Shown here piece by piece: positions 39,467-49,917 of a DNA stretch of 64,000 nt. The stretch comes from Borrelia recurrentis A1 (GTDB lineage: Bacteria; Spirochaetota; Spirochaetia; Borreliales; Borreliaceae): NCBI RefSeq assembly GCF_000019705.1, contig NC_011244.1, positions 124,001 through 188,000 of the forward strand. Direction: 5' to 3'. The notes under the pieces were generated by a model that searched no databases, had not been told where the DNA came from, and was given only the letters and a program-made list of their open reading frames with translations. A program made the translations under genes and the position numbers. The first letter of the stretch is position 1. The number at the start of each line of letters is the position of its first letter.

Positions 39467-40672
39467 ATGTCAAATTTTTGTTTATTTAACGCAAAATCTG
39501 TACTTACAGGAAATGATAAAATAGACAACTCAGCTGTCCTGATTAGAGAAAATAAAATTTTTGATATCGTAACATCCGACAGACTTGAAAAACTTGAATT
39601 ACAAGATTATGAAATGATTGACATCAAAGGTAATTACATAACACCTGGTCTTTATGATAATCACATACATGGATTTTATGGATATGGAACTGATCAATGT
39701 TCAACAAACTCTATTATCAAAATGTCAGAACATTTAGCAGAATACGGAGTAGTAGGATTTTTACCAACACTCTATCCACGTCCAACTGAAGAAATGATTG
39801 AAACAATTAAAGCATGCACACAAGCGATAGGAAAAGAAAAGGGTGCAAAAATTTTAGGACTTCACCTTGAAGGACCATTTTTTTCTCCCGAAAAAAAAGG
39901 AGCTCATCCTACTTCTTATCTCCAAAAACCAAGCATTGAGATAATGAAAAAATTTATAGAAGCAGCAGGAGGAACTTTTACAGACTCTTTTGGTAGAAAA
40001 AGAACAAATATTGCAACAATGACGGTTGCACCTGAACTTAAAGGAATGAGGGAACTTGCAATATTTTGTATGGAAAACAATATTACACTTCAAGCAGGGC
40101 ATACAAATGCAAAATACGAAAATATGATAGAAGGTTTTCAAGTAGGTATACTTCACACAACTCATTTTTTTAATGCAATGTCAAAACTCGACCATAGAAA
40201 TCCAAATGCAATAGGAGCTGCCTTAATTCATGGAGATGTATCTTGTGAAATTATTGCTGATGGACATCATATTCATCCAAAACTTGTTTTAATGCTTAGA
40301 AAACTCAAAGACATAAGCAAGTTGGTACTTGTAACTGATGGATTAACTCCAACACTACAACCATCTGGAGAATTAATAGCCAATGGAGAAAAAGTATATC
40401 TTAAAAACAACGACCTATTTTATATTATAGAGAGTGACACAATAGCAGGATCTGCACTTACAATGATACAAGGAATTAAAAATTTAGTAGAATTTGGATA
40501 CAGTTTAAGCGATGCTATTCAAGCAAGTTCATATAATCCGATTAGAATCATTAATCTTGAAAAAAAAGGTTTAATATGTCATGGTTATGATGCAAATATA
40601 AATGTTCTTGACAAAGACTTAAATCTAAAATTAACAATGATAGAATCAAAAATAATTTTCAATAAACTTTAG
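39467..40672 (+). CDS. nagA: N-acetylglucosamine-6-phosphate deacetylase
   Basis: The 401-residue amidohydrolase removes acetate from GlcNAc-6-phosphate. Metal-binding HIH lies at residues 66-68 ([12 protein letters not shown]). Further signatures are [29 protein letters not shown] with [20 protein letters not shown] and the catalytic LVTDGL. The ribosome site AGGAGA precedes ATG 39467. nagB follows after 32 bases. Together they feed tick- or host-derived chitobiose/GlcNAc into glycolysis or peptidoglycan synthesis, since Borrelia cannot make GlcNAc. Confidence 0.95.
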   Translation: MSNFCLFNAKSVLTGNDKIDNSAVLIRENKIFDIVTSDRLEKLELQDYEMIDIKGNYITPGLYDNHIHGFYGYGTDQCSTNSIIKMSEHLAEYGVVGFLPTLYPRPTEEMIETIKACTQAIGKEKGAKILGLHLEGPFFSPEKKGAHPTSYLQKPSIEIMKKFIEAAGGTFTDSFGRKRTNIATMTVAPELKGMRELAIFCMENNITLQAGHTNAKYENMIEGFQVGILHTTHFFNAMSKLDHRNPNAIGAALIHGDVSCEIIADGHHIHPKLVLMLRKLKDISKLVLVTDGLTPTLQPSGELIANGEKVYLKNNDLFYIIESDTIAGSALTMIQGIKNLVEFGYSLSDAIQASSYNPIRIINLEKKGLICHGYDANINVLDKDLNLKLTMIESKIIFNKL

Positions 40673-40704
40673 TGTTATTAATCCAAAAATACAAGGAGCA
40701 ACAA

Positions 40705-41508
40705 ATGAGATTAATTATTAGAGCCACTTATAATGAAATATCAAGATGGGCTGCTAATCATGTAGCCAGAAAAATAAAAGAATGGGAACCTACAAAAGAA
40801 AAACCATTCATTTTAGGGCTTCCAACAGGTAGTTCACCAATTGGAATGTACCAAAACCTAATTGAACTCAACAAATTAAATAAAATATCATTTGAAAATG
40901 TGATCACATTCAATATGGACGAATACATAGGTCTTGATAAAAATCATCCTGAAAGTTACTATTCATTTATGTGGAACAATTTTTTTTCACATATAAACAT
41001 CCAAAAAGAAAATATCAATATACTAAATGGCAATGCTATCAATCTTATAAATGAATGTAAAAAATATGAAAAAAAAATCAAATCTTATGGTGGCATTACA
41101 CTTTTTGTGGGAGGAATTGGACCTGATGGTCACATTGCCTTCAATGAACCTGGATCATCTCTTAAATCAAGGACAAGAATTAAAACACTCACACAAGACA
41201 CAATTATAGCAAATTCAAGATTTTTTGAAAACGACATCAACAAAGTTCCAAAAAGCTCTTTAACAGTAGGAGTTGGAACAATTATGGATTCCAAAGAAGT
41301 AATGATTATAGTAAATGGACACAACAAATCAAGAGCACTAAAACATGCCATTGAAAAAGGAGTAAATCACATGTGGCCAATTAGTATTTTGCAGTTACAT
41401 AAAAATGCAATTATAGTATCAGATGAAGCTGCAACATATGAACTTAAGGTTGGAACAGTAAAATATTTTAATGATATTGAAAAACACAATTACAATAACG
41501 AACTATAA
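40705..41508 (+). CDS. nagB: Glucosamine-6-phosphate deaminase
   Basis: The 267-residue isomerase-deaminase converts glucosamine-6-phosphate to fructose-6-phosphate and ammonia. ATG 40705 is chosen: AAGGAG lies 7 bases before it and the protein begins [17 protein letters not shown] as in NagB. Active-site residues include D72 in FNMDEYIGL and D141/H143 in [17 protein letters not shown]. It is co-transcribed with nagA and followed by a long inverted repeat facing sodA. Confidence 0.95.
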   Translation: MRLIIRATYNEISRWAANHVARKIKEWEPTKEKPFILGLPTGSSPIGMYQNLIELNKLNKISFENVITFNMDEYIGLDKNHPESYYSFMWNNFFSHINIQKENINILNGNAINLINECKKYEKKIKSYGGITLFVGGIGPDGHIAFNEPGSSLKSRTRIKTLTQDTIIANSRFFENDINKVPKSSLTVGVGTIMDSKEVMIIVNGHNKSRALKHAIEKGVNHMWPISILQLHKNAIIVSDEAATYELKVGTVKYFNDIEKHNYNNEL

Positions 41509-41554
41509 AGAATACATTATTACTTATCAATTTTAATAACATATTATTAAAATG

Positions 41555-41625
41555 AACTAGGATTAAATATAGATATATATTAGACAAGAGACACATACTA
41601 TACATATTTATATTTAATCCTAGTT
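41555..41625. terminator. Long inverted repeat between nagB and sodA, likely bidirectional terminator
   Basis: AACTAGGATTAAATATA (41555-41571) pairs perfectly over 17 bases with TATATTTAATCCTAGTT (41609-41625), leaving a 37-base loop. It lies between the convergent nagB (stop 41508) and sodA (stop 41664). T-runs on either side are weak, so it may work as a simple stem at transcript ends or as a processing and stability element. The loop is unusually long for an intrinsic terminator. Confidence 0.5.
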
Positions 41626-41663
41626 TTGAAACAAATAAAAATATTTACCTATTAAAATTATAA

Positions 41664-42275
41664 TTATTCTATAATTTCATTATAAATTCGCGAAATTTCT
41701 TCCCAATTTAATGTCTTAAAAAACGCATCAATATATTCAGCCCTTCTATTTTGATATTTAAGATAATAAGCATGTTCCCAAACATCAATACCTAAAATTG
41801 GCTTATAATCCTCTATCAAAGGACTATCTTGATTTGGTCTTGATATTACTTGCAGCTCCCTATTTGCATAAAGAACTAACCAAGCCCAACCACTTCCAAA
41901 AATACTAACAGCTAAATCTTTTAAGGCCACCTTCAAATTATCAAGACTACCAAAAGTAGCATTTACATGCTCTTCAAAATTTTTCAAAATATTATCTTTA
42001 TTGCCAGGTTTTAAAGTTCTAAAATATAAATTATGATTAGCATATCCACCTGCATTATTTTTAACAACTTTTTGAAATTCAATTGGAAATCGCTGAATAT
42101 TTTTTAATATACTTTCAATATCATAAGAACAATTTACTTTTGTCTTTTCAAGTACAGAATTTAAATTTACTGTATAAGCATTATGATGCTTACTATGATG
42201 AATTTCCATTGTCTTAGCATCAATATAAGGCTCCAAAGCATCATAAGAATAGCCAAGTTCTGGTAATTTAAACAT
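41664..42275 (-). CDS. sodA: Superoxide dismutase, Mn/Fe type
   Basis: The 203-residue enzyme converts superoxide to oxygen and peroxide. Metal ligands lie in [13 protein letters not shown] (near residue 26), the NHNLYF segment and [15 protein letters not shown] (D164, H168). The C-terminal half has GSGWAWLV. Borrelia is known to use manganese rather than iron, and its SodA is described as Mn-dependent. The gene sits 15 bases after secA on the same strand, with GGGGG as the ribosome site. Confidence 0.95.
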   Translation of the reverse strand: MFKLPELGYSYDALEPYIDAKTMEIHHSKHHNAYTVNLNSVLEKTKVNCSYDIESILKNIQRFPIEFQKVVKNNAGGYANHNLYFRTLKPGNKDNILKNFEEHVNATFGSLDNLKVALKDLAVSIFGSGWAWLVLYANRELQVISRPNQDSPLIEDYKPILGIDVWEHAYYLKYQNRRAEYIDAFFKTLNWEEISRIYNEIIE

Positions 42276-42290
42276 AACAACACCCCCTTT

Positions 42291-44999
42291 TTAATTTTTT
42301 CCATGACAATTTTTATATTTTTTTTTACTTCCACAATAACAAGGTTCATTTCTTCCAATCTTGGGAGTATTTCTAACTATTTGCACCCCCACCGAATCAT
42401 CTCTTTCCCTAGAAACAATACCTGAAAACTCCTTATGAGTAGCATGAACATCTTTAGGTTTTTTATTTTTATAATTACTAGAATCAACATCAATCTTTAC
42501 CTGCAAAGTTCGTCTTAAAGTTTCGATCTTAATATCTTTAATAAGTTCACTAAAAATTGCAAAACCCTCTTCTTTATATTCAGTAATTGGATTTTTATTA
42601 GCATAAGATCTAAGATAAACTGATTCTCTTAAAGAATCAAGATTTGCAAGATGCTCCTGAAATTTAGAATCAATATTTCTCAAATATTCATATTTTAAAA
42701 ATTCATTTAAAAGTTCAGAACCAATTAATTCTTCTTTTATATCTAGATTAGACCTAGCAACTTCCATTAACTTATCTTTTAAATCAGCAATACTCATTTT
42801 CTCAACAGAACCAACACTTTCCATCATATAAGCAAAAACTGAATTTATTTCATTTAAAACAGAACTTGTGACCACATCTCCTTTCACTTGATCGAATAAA
42901 AAATCAAGATATTCTCTTAAAGAGAGAAGAATACGTTCCTTAATATTATTATCAGCAAGAATTAAATTTCTCTGAGAATAAATAAATTCTCTATGTTTCG
43001 TTATGACATCATCATACTCTAAGAGATGTTTTCTAATCTCAAAATTTCGATCCTCTACACGCCTTTGTGTATTAACTAAAGATTTTGTTAATAAAGAATG
43101 CGCAATGGGTTCACCTGTAGCCATTCCAAGTTTCCCCATAAGAGCTCTTAAATTGTCCCCAGCAAAAAGCCTCATCAAATCATCCTCAAGAGATACATAA
43201 AACCTTGATCTGCCAGGATCTCCCTGTCTTCCCCCACGTCCTCTAAGCTGATTGTCTATTCTTCGCGATTCATGACGCTCACTACCAATAACATAAAGCC
43301 CACCAAGCGATTTAACTTCTTCATAATCTTTAAGATACTGCTCTCTCTCGCTTTGCATAGCTTTCTGTAAATCATCAAAACTTATTTCTGTCCCAAATTT
43401 TTTACGAACTCTATGTTCAAGATTACCTCCAAGCTTAATATCAGTCCCACGGCCAGCCATATTAGTTGCAATTGTAACAGAATATTTTGCCCCTGCTTCA
43501 GCAATAATTAATGCTTCACGAAAATGATTTTTAGCATTTAAAACTTCATGTTTAATCCCTCTATTTTTAAACATATTAGATAAAATTTCAGACTTTTCAA
43601 TAGAAACTGTCCCAACAAGAACAGGTTGTCCTCTCTTATAAGCCTCAAAAACTTCATCCGTAATTGCTCTAAACTTAAAGTCCTCAGTATAATAAATGAT
43701 ATCATCTTCATCTATTCTTGCAACCAATTTATTAGTAGGAACTACTACAACATCAAGATCATATATTTTATGAAACTCTTTCGCTTCTGTATCTGCAGTA
43801 CCAGTCATACCAGAAATCTTATTAAACATCCTAAATAAATTTTGAAATGTAATTGTTGCCATAGTCTTATTTTCACTTGCAACTCTAACACCTTCCTTAG
43901 CTTCAATAGCTTGATGTAGACCATCTGAATATCTTCGTCCTTTTAAAACACGACCTGTAAATTCATCAACAATTTCAACACCAAAATCTCCAACAATGTA
44001 TTCCCTATCCTTTAAAAACAATAAATGTGCCTTTAATGCCTGAGTCATATAATGAACATAATTAAAATTAGAATCAACATACATAGACCCTTGAATTATG
44101 CCCTTTGAAACTAAAATTCGTTCAAGATTATTTAATCCATTAACGGTAAAAGATATTCTTTTAGCCTTTTCATCAATTGTATAATCTCCATCAAGATCAT
44201 CAATCTCTAAAGGATAATCTCCTGTTTTTAGATCTTTAGAACACTCTTTTAGAAAAGGAACAAGAGAATTAACAGTAAGATAAGCACTAGTATCACCTTC
44301 AGTTGAACCTGAAATAATTAAAGGTGTTCTAGCTTCATCTATTAAAATAGAATCAATTTCATCAATAATGCAATAATTAAAATTTCTCAAAGATTTCTGA
44401 GATAAATCAAAACACATATTATCTCTTAAATAATCAAATCCAAGCTCATTATTCGTAACATAGGTAATATCTTTACCATATTCTATCTTTCGTCTAGAAG
44501 AATCCATATTAGAGAGTACAACACCAACACTCACTCCCAAAAGATCAAAAACAGGTTTCATCCAATTTGAATCACGTTCTGCAAGATAATCATTAACCGT
44601 AACAATAATAACACCATCACCTGTTAAACTATTAAGATAAGCAGCCTGAACAGAAGACAAAGTTTTACCTTCTCCTGTCTTCATTTCTATTATTTTACCT
44701 TGATGAAGCGCAAGACCAGCAATAAGTTGAACATCATAAGGTCTCTCTTTAAGTCGCCTTCTTGCAGCTTCTCTAGAGAGTGCAAATGCTCTCTCTAAAA
44801 TATCTTCTAAAGTCTTACCACTCTGAAGTTCATTTTTGAATTTTTCTGTTTCCCTTGAAAAATCCTCATCCAACAAAGATAGTGCCCAAGATTCAAGTTT
44901 ATTAATATTTCTTAAAACAGGAAGATAACTTTTTAAATCCCTTTTACTCTTTGAGCCAACAGTCGCCTCAAATATTGCTCTTAACATATTAGGTATCAA
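42291..44999 (-). CDS. secA: Preprotein translocase ATPase SecA
   Basis: The 902-residue motor drives unfolded proteins through SecYEG. The first nucleotide fold has MKTGEGKTLSS and the DEAD-type IDEIDSILIDEARTPLIISG; DRGTDI-like AGRGTDIKLGG and GRGGRQGDPG mark the second fold. The C-terminus has the zinc-binding CYCGSKKKYKNCHG, used for SecB and lipid contacts. Length and motifs are complete. sodA follows closely and a divergent lipoprotein gene starts 51 bases upstream. Confidence 0.97.
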   Translation of the reverse strand: MIPNMLRAIFEATVGSKSKRDLKSYLPVLRNINKLESWALSLLDEDFSRETEKFKNELQSGKTLEDILERAFALSREAARRRLKERPYDVQLIAGLALHQGKIIEMKTGEGKTLSSVQAAYLNSLTGDGVIIVTVNDYLAERDSNWMKPVFDLLGVSVGVVLSNMDSSRRKIEYGKDITYVTNNELGFDYLRDNMCFDLSQKSLRNFNYCIIDEIDSILIDEARTPLIISGSTEGDTSAYLTVNSLVPFLKECSKDLKTGDYPLEIDDLDGDYTIDEKAKRISFTVNGLNNLERILVSKGIIQGSMYVDSNFNYVHYMTQALKAHLLFLKDREYIVGDFGVEIVDEFTGRVLKGRRYSDGLHQAIEAKEGVRVASENKTMATITFQNLFRMFNKISGMTGTADTEAKEFHKIYDLDVVVVPTNKLVARIDEDDIIYYTEDFKFRAITDEVFEAYKRGQPVLVGTVSIEKSEILSNMFKNRGIKHEVLNAKNHFREALIIAEAGAKYSVTIATNMAGRGTDIKLGGNLEHRVRKKFGTEISFDDLQKAMQSEREQYLKDYEEVKSLGGLYVIGSERHESRRIDNQLRGRGGRQGDPGRSRFYVSLEDDLMRLFAGDNLRALMGKLGMATGEPIAHSLLTKSLVNTQRRVEDRNFEIRKHLLEYDDVITKHREFIYSQRNLILADNNIKERILLSLREYLDFLFDQVKGDVVTSSVLNEINSVFAYMMESVGSVEKMSIADLKDKLMEVARSNLDIKEELIGSELLNEFLKYEYLRNIDSKFQEHLANLDSLRESVYLRSYANKNPITEYKEEGFAIFSELIKDIKIETLRRTLQVKIDVDSSNYKNKKPKDVHATHKEFSGIVSRERDDSVGVQIVRNTPKIGRNEPCYCGSKKKYKNCHGKN

Positions 45000-45050
45000 T
45001 ACTCCTAAAATAATTGACTTTTAACTATTTAAAATAATAACATCTAAAAT

Positions 45051-46184
45051 ATGAAAAAGTTTTATAAAATTCATTTAAATATATTTTTTATAATTATATC
45101 ATGTAACACTAAAACTTTAAACGAACTTGGAGAACAACAGTTTAAAATACCATTTGGAACACTACCCGGAGAAATAACACCACTTACAAACAAATTTACA
45201 AATTCAGGCTTTGATATTAAAACATACAACGGTCTTGTATATATTGTAGAGACAAAAGCAAACAAACTCATGATTTTTACATCTTATGGAAAATTAATTC
45301 AAACTTACCAAAATGGCATATTTAAAACAAATGACAATCTGAAAATAAAAAAAGTAAACTTTGAAAATATCCAGGCTATATATCCATCAAAAGACTTTAT
45401 CATAGTATCAGATAAAATAAACAACACAAAATCTAAATTCGATGAAAAAGAAAACATAGCATACTCTACACAAATCTTTATTCTAAATAAAGATTCATCT
45501 GTAGCAATACTGGGACAAGAAGGACATAATGGAACACCATTTCCAGAAGTTTGTGATATTAATATCGATGATGGAAATAACATAGCAATAATAACCATAT
45601 ATCACGAAGGCTACATAATATACTCTTACGATCAAGATCTCTCACCTCTTTATAAGATATATATAAACACAAACATATTACAAATACCAGAAGAAGAGAA
45701 AAAAAAATATAATATATCAATAGACAAAATATTTTTTGAAGTAAATAAAAAAATTATTTATGTAAAGACAACATACTATGAAAACATTAGAACAAATGAA
45801 AACATTAATGACCTAGGAGTCAAAATCAAAAATCAACACTTTTATACAATGAGCTTAAATAAAAATAAAGAATTTGAAATAAAAAACAAAATTACGCTAC
45901 CTCAAAATTTATTAGATGATCAACAAGAAAGTTTTATCAATATCATTGGAATTCAAAAAAATAAAATAATAGCATCTACTAATATGAAAAATTTATCTAA
46001 TATTTTAATATGGAAATTAGACAATAGAGGAAAGATAAAAGAACAAATGATACTAATTGAACCTCCTAATCTTAAATTTCTTGCTGAAAGTCTATCAAAA
46101 GACGGAATACTTAGTATACTTTATGCAGAGAAAAGCGGAGTTAGTGTCTATTGGTGGAATTTAAATACATTGCTTAAATTATGA
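45051..46184 (+). CDS. Putative beta-propeller lipoprotein
   Basis: The 377-residue protein starts with a short signal and lipobox (NIFFIIISCNTKTLNEL, Cys about residue 19), so it is probably a membrane-anchored lipoprotein. The mature part has repeated beta-strand units such as YNGLVYIVETKANKLMIFTS followed by YGKLIQTYQNG, typical of a six-bladed NHL/propeller fold. Blade phrases recur at IAIITIYHEGYIIYSYDQD and later. No Shine-Dalgarno is seen; a TTGACT/TAATAA promoter-like pair lies just upstream. Function unknown. It precedes two more small envelope genes on the same strand. Confidence 0.72.
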   Translation: MKKFYKIHLNIFFIIISCNTKTLNELGEQQFKIPFGTLPGEITPLTNKFTNSGFDIKTYNGLVYIVETKANKLMIFTSYGKLIQTYQNGIFKTNDNLKIKKVNFENIQAIYPSKDFIIVSDKINNTKSKFDEKENIAYSTQIFILNKDSSVAILGQEGHNGTPFPEVCDINIDDGNNIAIITIYHEGYIIYSYDQDLSPLYKIYINTNILQIPEEEKKKYNISIDKIFFEVNKKIIYVKTTYYENIRTNENINDLGVKIKNQHFYTMSLNKNKEFEIKNKITLPQNLLDDQQESFINIIGIQKNKIIASTNMKNLSNILIWKLDNRGKIKEQMILIEPPNLKFLAESLSKDGILSILYAEKSGVSVYWWNLNTLLKL

Positions 46185-46205
46185 AATAATTTATCATCAA
46201 AATAT

Positions 46206-46631
46206 ATGAAAAATAATAATTGTAAATACAAAGTAGAAGAAACAAATAAAAAACTCCTTAAAAAAAAACTAATGCTTGGAATAATTTTTGTAATCATTTT
46301 AATTACTAATAAGGTCATAATAATTCCCAAATTACAAAAAATAGAAAATAAACATAATCCTACAATTACAATAGAACATAAAATAAAAAATAAAAATTTA
46401 TATCTTAAAATTAATATCCAAAATAATGACATCAAATATTTTGGTAAAGCCAATATAGAATTATACTTAGATAGTAAACTTGTTGAAAATAATATGATTT
46501 ACATAGACAAGATTAACTATACGTTATATACTAATGTTGCATATAAGAATGAAAGTTTGTTAAATATAATGCTAATAACTCAAAAGGGCTACAAGGCATA
46601 TTTTAATAAAAGATTAGATCTTGGAGGATAA
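46206..46631 (+). CDS. Small single-pass membrane protein, unknown function
   Basis: The 141-residue protein has a lysine-rich N-terminus, one membrane helix (about residues 21-40, KLMLGIIFVIILITNKVIII) and a predicted beta-rich outer domain (LYLKINIQNNDIKYFGKANI; YLDSKLVENNMIYIDKINYT). It lies 21 bases after the propeller lipoprotein and ends 3 bases before the next gene, so the three are likely one transcript. No family recognised. Confidence 0.65.
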   Translation: MKNNNCKYKVEETNKKLLKKKLMLGIIFVIILITNKVIIIPKLQKIENKHNPTITIEHKIKNKNLYLKINIQNNDIKYFGKANIELYLDSKLVENNMIYIDKINYTLYTNVAYKNESLLNIMLITQKGYKAYFNKRLDLGG

Positions 46632-46634
46632 GAG

Positions 46635-47051
46635 ATGTTACAAATATATTTTATATCTGTTTTACTTAATATTTTAGGAGGAATAATACTAGCATTTCCA
46701 ACTTTAAGAGACAAGCTTAAGTGTTTAATTATCTTTGACGAATTTGTCAATGCAATTAACAATAATAAAGCTGCAAGAAGTATTTTTGGTACAATTTTTA
46801 TAACAGTAAGTATATTGGAAATAATTATCCCCTATGATTTACCAATAATTGGAAATTTATTTCCTGCCATCAGTTTATTTCTTATTGGGTTTATCTTATT
46901 TTTAAATCAGAAGATGCCTATAACTCTTCAAAACAACAAAGAATATGGAAAATTTCAATCATTAGTTGAAAACAACAAAAAATTGATAGGAATACTAGCA
47001 TTAATTATCGGAATAATTCATTTTTTTGCACCAAGGATTCCTTTTCTTTAA
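46635..47051 (+). CDS. Small polytopic membrane protein
   Basis: The 138-residue protein has about four membrane segments (residues 3-22, 50-70, 72-90 and 116-134) and short charged loops. It begins MLQIYFISVLLNILGGIILA and starts right after a GGAGG site (46622-46628). The pattern repeats roughly at the two halves (SVLLNILGG; GILALIIGIIHF). Function unknown; an envelope role is suggested only by hydrophobicity and neighbours. Confidence 0.65.
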   Translation: MLQIYFISVLLNILGGIILAFPTLRDKLKCLIIFDEFVNAINNNKAARSIFGTIFITVSILEIIIPYDLPIIGNLFPAISLFLIGFILFLNQKMPITLQNNKEYGKFQSLVENNKKLIGILALIIGIIHFFAPRIPFL

Positions 47052-47140
47052 ATCTAACAAAGATTAATATAAATGCTTTATATCAGTCAAACAATTTAAA
47101 TAAATTTCAAAGTATCAATGTGAATTTTGTAGATATTTAA

Positions 47141-47146
47141 TATAAT
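47141..47146 (+). promoter_or_regulatory. -10 box abutting the alr start
   Basis: TATAAT at 47141-47146 overlaps the first in-frame ATG (47145). Transcription from it would begin near 47153, at the second ATG (47154), so the mRNA would be leaderless. No clear -35 is seen. This supports 47154 as the true alr start. Confidence 0.4.
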
Positions 47147-47153
47147 GTATAAA

Positions 47154-48257
47154 ATGACAAAACATAAAGAAATAATAATAAACTTTAAAAATCTAGAACA
47201 TAATCTAATTACAATTAAAAGTCATGTTCACAAAAAAGAATTAGTAGCAACACTAAAAGCAGATGCTTACGGACATGGACTTATTCAAACATTTAAATTT
47301 TTTAAAGAAAAAAATATAAATTATTTTGGTCTTTTTTCAATATATGACGCTCTAAAACTTAGGAAAATCGATAAAAAATCAAACATACTACTCTATATCA
47401 ATAATATAAATAAAAATGCAATAAAAAATTTAGTAAATTTTGAAATTACACCTTTTGTTGCTGACTCTCAATACTTATCATTAATAGAAGAAGAATGTAA
47501 AAGGCAAAATAAAAAAATTAAAGTTCATTTAAAAGTGGATGTAGGAATGAACAGATATGGAATCAAAACAGAAAATGCTTTAAATCTAGCAACTAAAATT
47601 CAAGATTCAAAATTAGTAGAATTTGAAGGAATTTGCACACATTTACCAACAACAGAAAACACAAAAATTACGCAAACACAAAGCAAAAAATTTGATTATC
47701 TCATAAATGAACTTAAAAATAAAAATATAAATCCAAAATTCATTCATATTTCCAACTCAGGACACATAACAAACTATAAAATAAGTGAAAATTTTAACAT
47801 GATAAGGCCAGGCCTTATTTTATACGGATATCACCCAAATCCTAACAATCAAAACAATAATTTAAAACTGAAGCCTGTACTAAATTTATACTCAAAAGTA
47901 ATATTTGTTAAAAATATCAAAAAAGGAGACCAAATATCATATTCTGGACTCTTTAAAGCAAAAGAAGATATGCAAATTGGACTTATACCTGTTGGATACT
48001 TTGATGGAATACCACAAAATACATCTAAAAATTTTTATTGCATAATAAAAGATAAAAAATGTTTTATTAGAGGAAAAATATGTATGAACATTTCCATCAT
48101 AGAAATACCTCAAGATCTAAAAATCAATATAGGAGACAAAGTAGAAATAGTTTCTGAAAGATTAAGCTTAGATATACTTAGTAAAGAATCTGGCAGAAGT
48201 ACATATGAACTACTTTGTTCTATTGGAAAAAATGAGAAAAAAAAATACTTATATTAA
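47154..48257 (+). CDS. alr: Alanine racemase
   Basis: The enzyme makes D-alanine for peptidoglycan using pyridoxal phosphate. The cofactor lysine lies in VATLKADAYGHG (residue 35 from ATG 47154). Further signatures are FEGICTHLPTTE, NMIRPGLILYGYHP and the second catalytic Tyr region YSGLFKAKEDMQIGLIPVGY. The first ATG at 47145 lies within the predicted -10 box, so 47154 is preferred. The stop overlaps the convergent repeat-protein gene by 9 bases. Confidence 0.92.
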   Translation: MTKHKEIIINFKNLEHNLITIKSHVHKKELVATLKADAYGHGLIQTFKFFKEKNINYFGLFSIYDALKLRKIDKKSNILLYINNINKNAIKNLVNFEITPFVADSQYLSLIEEECKRQNKKIKVHLKVDVGMNRYGIKTENALNLATKIQDSKLVEFEGICTHLPTTENTKITQTQSKKFDYLINELKNKNINPKFIHISNSGHITNYKISENFNMIRPGLILYGYHPNPNNQNNNLKLKPVLNLYSKVIFVKNIKKGDQISYSGLFKAKEDMQIGLIPVGYFDGIPQNTSKNFYCIIKDKKCFIRGKICMNISIIEIPQDLKINIGDKVEIVSERLSLDILSKESGRSTYELLCSIGKNEKKKYLY

Positions 48258-49844
48258 ATTACCTAAAGAATCAAATTTTTGAAAATCAATTAAATCACCT
48301 TTACTATCATATATCCATTTATAAATTGAAATACCCCCAATATTATCTCTCAATCTTAAATCTGGGCCATGATTTGTTTTCTTTGAAATTTTACCAAATT
48401 TATTATATTCATACTTATACATGCTAACACCATAAATATCATCTTGTAATTGACCTAAATTACCAAAATTTTTCTGACTAATTAGTCGATTTTGTTTATC
48501 ATACTCATAAGTATATTCAAAAACAGCATTTTCATCTGCAACTAAAGCTCCATTTTTAGAATAATTACTCTTCAATATAACATTACCATTAATATCATAC
48601 AAAAACTTGTACCTAAAAACACCTACAATATCACTTATAGGATTATCAAAATCTCCATAATGTTCCTGAGATTCAAGAAGTCCATCTTCATTATAAGCAT
48701 ATTTATAAATCATAACACCATTAGAATCACTAACTAAATTGAAATTTTTGTCAAAAAAAAGTCTCTCTATTAAATAAAATTTATTATCATATTTATAACT
48801 ATAAACCGCAATACCTTTAAAATTATCCATTATCTCATATTTTTCCTCATAACTAACAGGAACAGCACTATCATAATTCTTATTTATCTTATTACTATAA
48901 TTTATTATTCTCTTTTCATTATTTTGTATATAAAAAATGGTTTTTCTCATGGCATAACCATTTTGACTAACGGTCAAATTATTATTAGCATCATAATTAT
49001 ATTCTCTACAACAATAATCTTTTTCTTTTAAATTATAATCATACCTATATATTGCCACATTATTCTCATCAGGAGTTAAATTATTCTTAACATCATAATT
49101 TACAACTTCAATAAGATTACCACTTGAGTCATAACGATATGTCTTTACTGCAACAGAAAAAGGATTTGAGGACAAAGAAAAATCTTCATCTATGTATTCT
49201 TCTTTAACAATATTATGTGCACTATCATAAGTCAATTTAAAACCATAAATTCCATTTTTAGCCTTTATATTATAGTTATTACCATCATAATATAAAACTG
49301 TTTTTGTACGATTAGAATTCTCATAAATAATTTTAGTATAATAAACATCATTTAAATCCTTAATCTGAAAACCAACCTCACTAAACCTATAAACATAAAA
49401 ACTACCATCATCATTATAAACAAAATGATAATAAGCAACTCCATACTTATCTCTTATAATTTCATTAGACTTATTATAATTAAAAATACTCTTAGGTTTA
49501 CCATTTGATAAATATTCTATTTGTTCAACATAAACATCTTTCAAGTTTTTAGCAGCAAAGCCTCTATTTAAAAACAATCTTCTCTCTATATCTTTAAAAT
49601 GTTCTATTTTTATTTGATTTGTACCAAAAAAAGAAGGCATTAAAATACTAAGCTTTCCAATATAATCAACAACTATAAGTTTGCCATCATTATAAGTAAA
49701 TCTATACCCATACTCCTCTTCAGCATCTTCCTTATTAATTTCATATTTTCCAATTATTTTATAATCAATATCATAATCAACAAATTTATAATAAATTTCT
49801 TCTGAAAAAAGAGTATAAGCTAAAAAAAACATTATCAAAAACAT
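48249..49844 (-). CDS. Exported protein with tandem YD-like repeats
   Basis: The protein of about 531 residues starts at ATG 49844 (after AAGGA) with a signal peptide (FLIMFFLAYTLFSEE). The rest is built of about ten repeats of 45-50 residues with the pattern 'Y-x-Y-x-YD-x-NGN-L', e.g. YRYDSSGNLIEVVNYD, FKYKFLYDI-like FLYDINGNVILKSNYSKNG and YEYDKQNRLISQKNFGNLGQ. They resemble YD/RHS or antigen-type repeats that form long beta structures. No enzyme motif. It probably sits in the periplasm or outer membrane. Function unknown; convergent with alr. Confidence 0.75.
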   Translation of the reverse strand: MFLIMFFLAYTLFSEEIYYKFVDYDIDYKIIGKYEINKEDAEEEYGYRFTYNDGKLIVVDYIGKLSILMPSFFGTNQIKIEHFKDIERRLFLNRGFAAKNLKDVYVEQIEYLSNGKPKSIFNYNKSNEIIRDKYGVAYYHFVYNDDGSFYVYRFSEVGFQIKDLNDVYYTKIIYENSNRTKTVLYYDGNNYNIKAKNGIYGFKLTYDSAHNIVKEEYIDEDFSLSSNPFSVAVKTYRYDSSGNLIEVVNYDVKNNLTPDENNVAIYRYDYNLKEKDYCCREYNYDANNNLTVSQNGYAMRKTIFYIQNNEKRIINYSNKINKNYDSAVPVSYEEKYEIMDNFKGIAVYSYKYDNKFYLIERLFFDKNFNLVSDSNGVMIYKYAYNEDGLLESQEHYGDFDNPISDIVGVFRYKFLYDINGNVILKSNYSKNGALVADENAVFEYTYEYDKQNRLISQKNFGNLGQLQDDIYGVSMYKYEYNKFGKISKKTNHGPDLRLRDNIGGISIYKWIYDSKGDLIDFQKFDSLGNLI

Positions 49845-49917
49845 AACCATTCCTTGATAAATCAACCTTATTTTGATAGATTTATTATACAATAAACGAA
49901 TACAATGAGGTGTTAAT

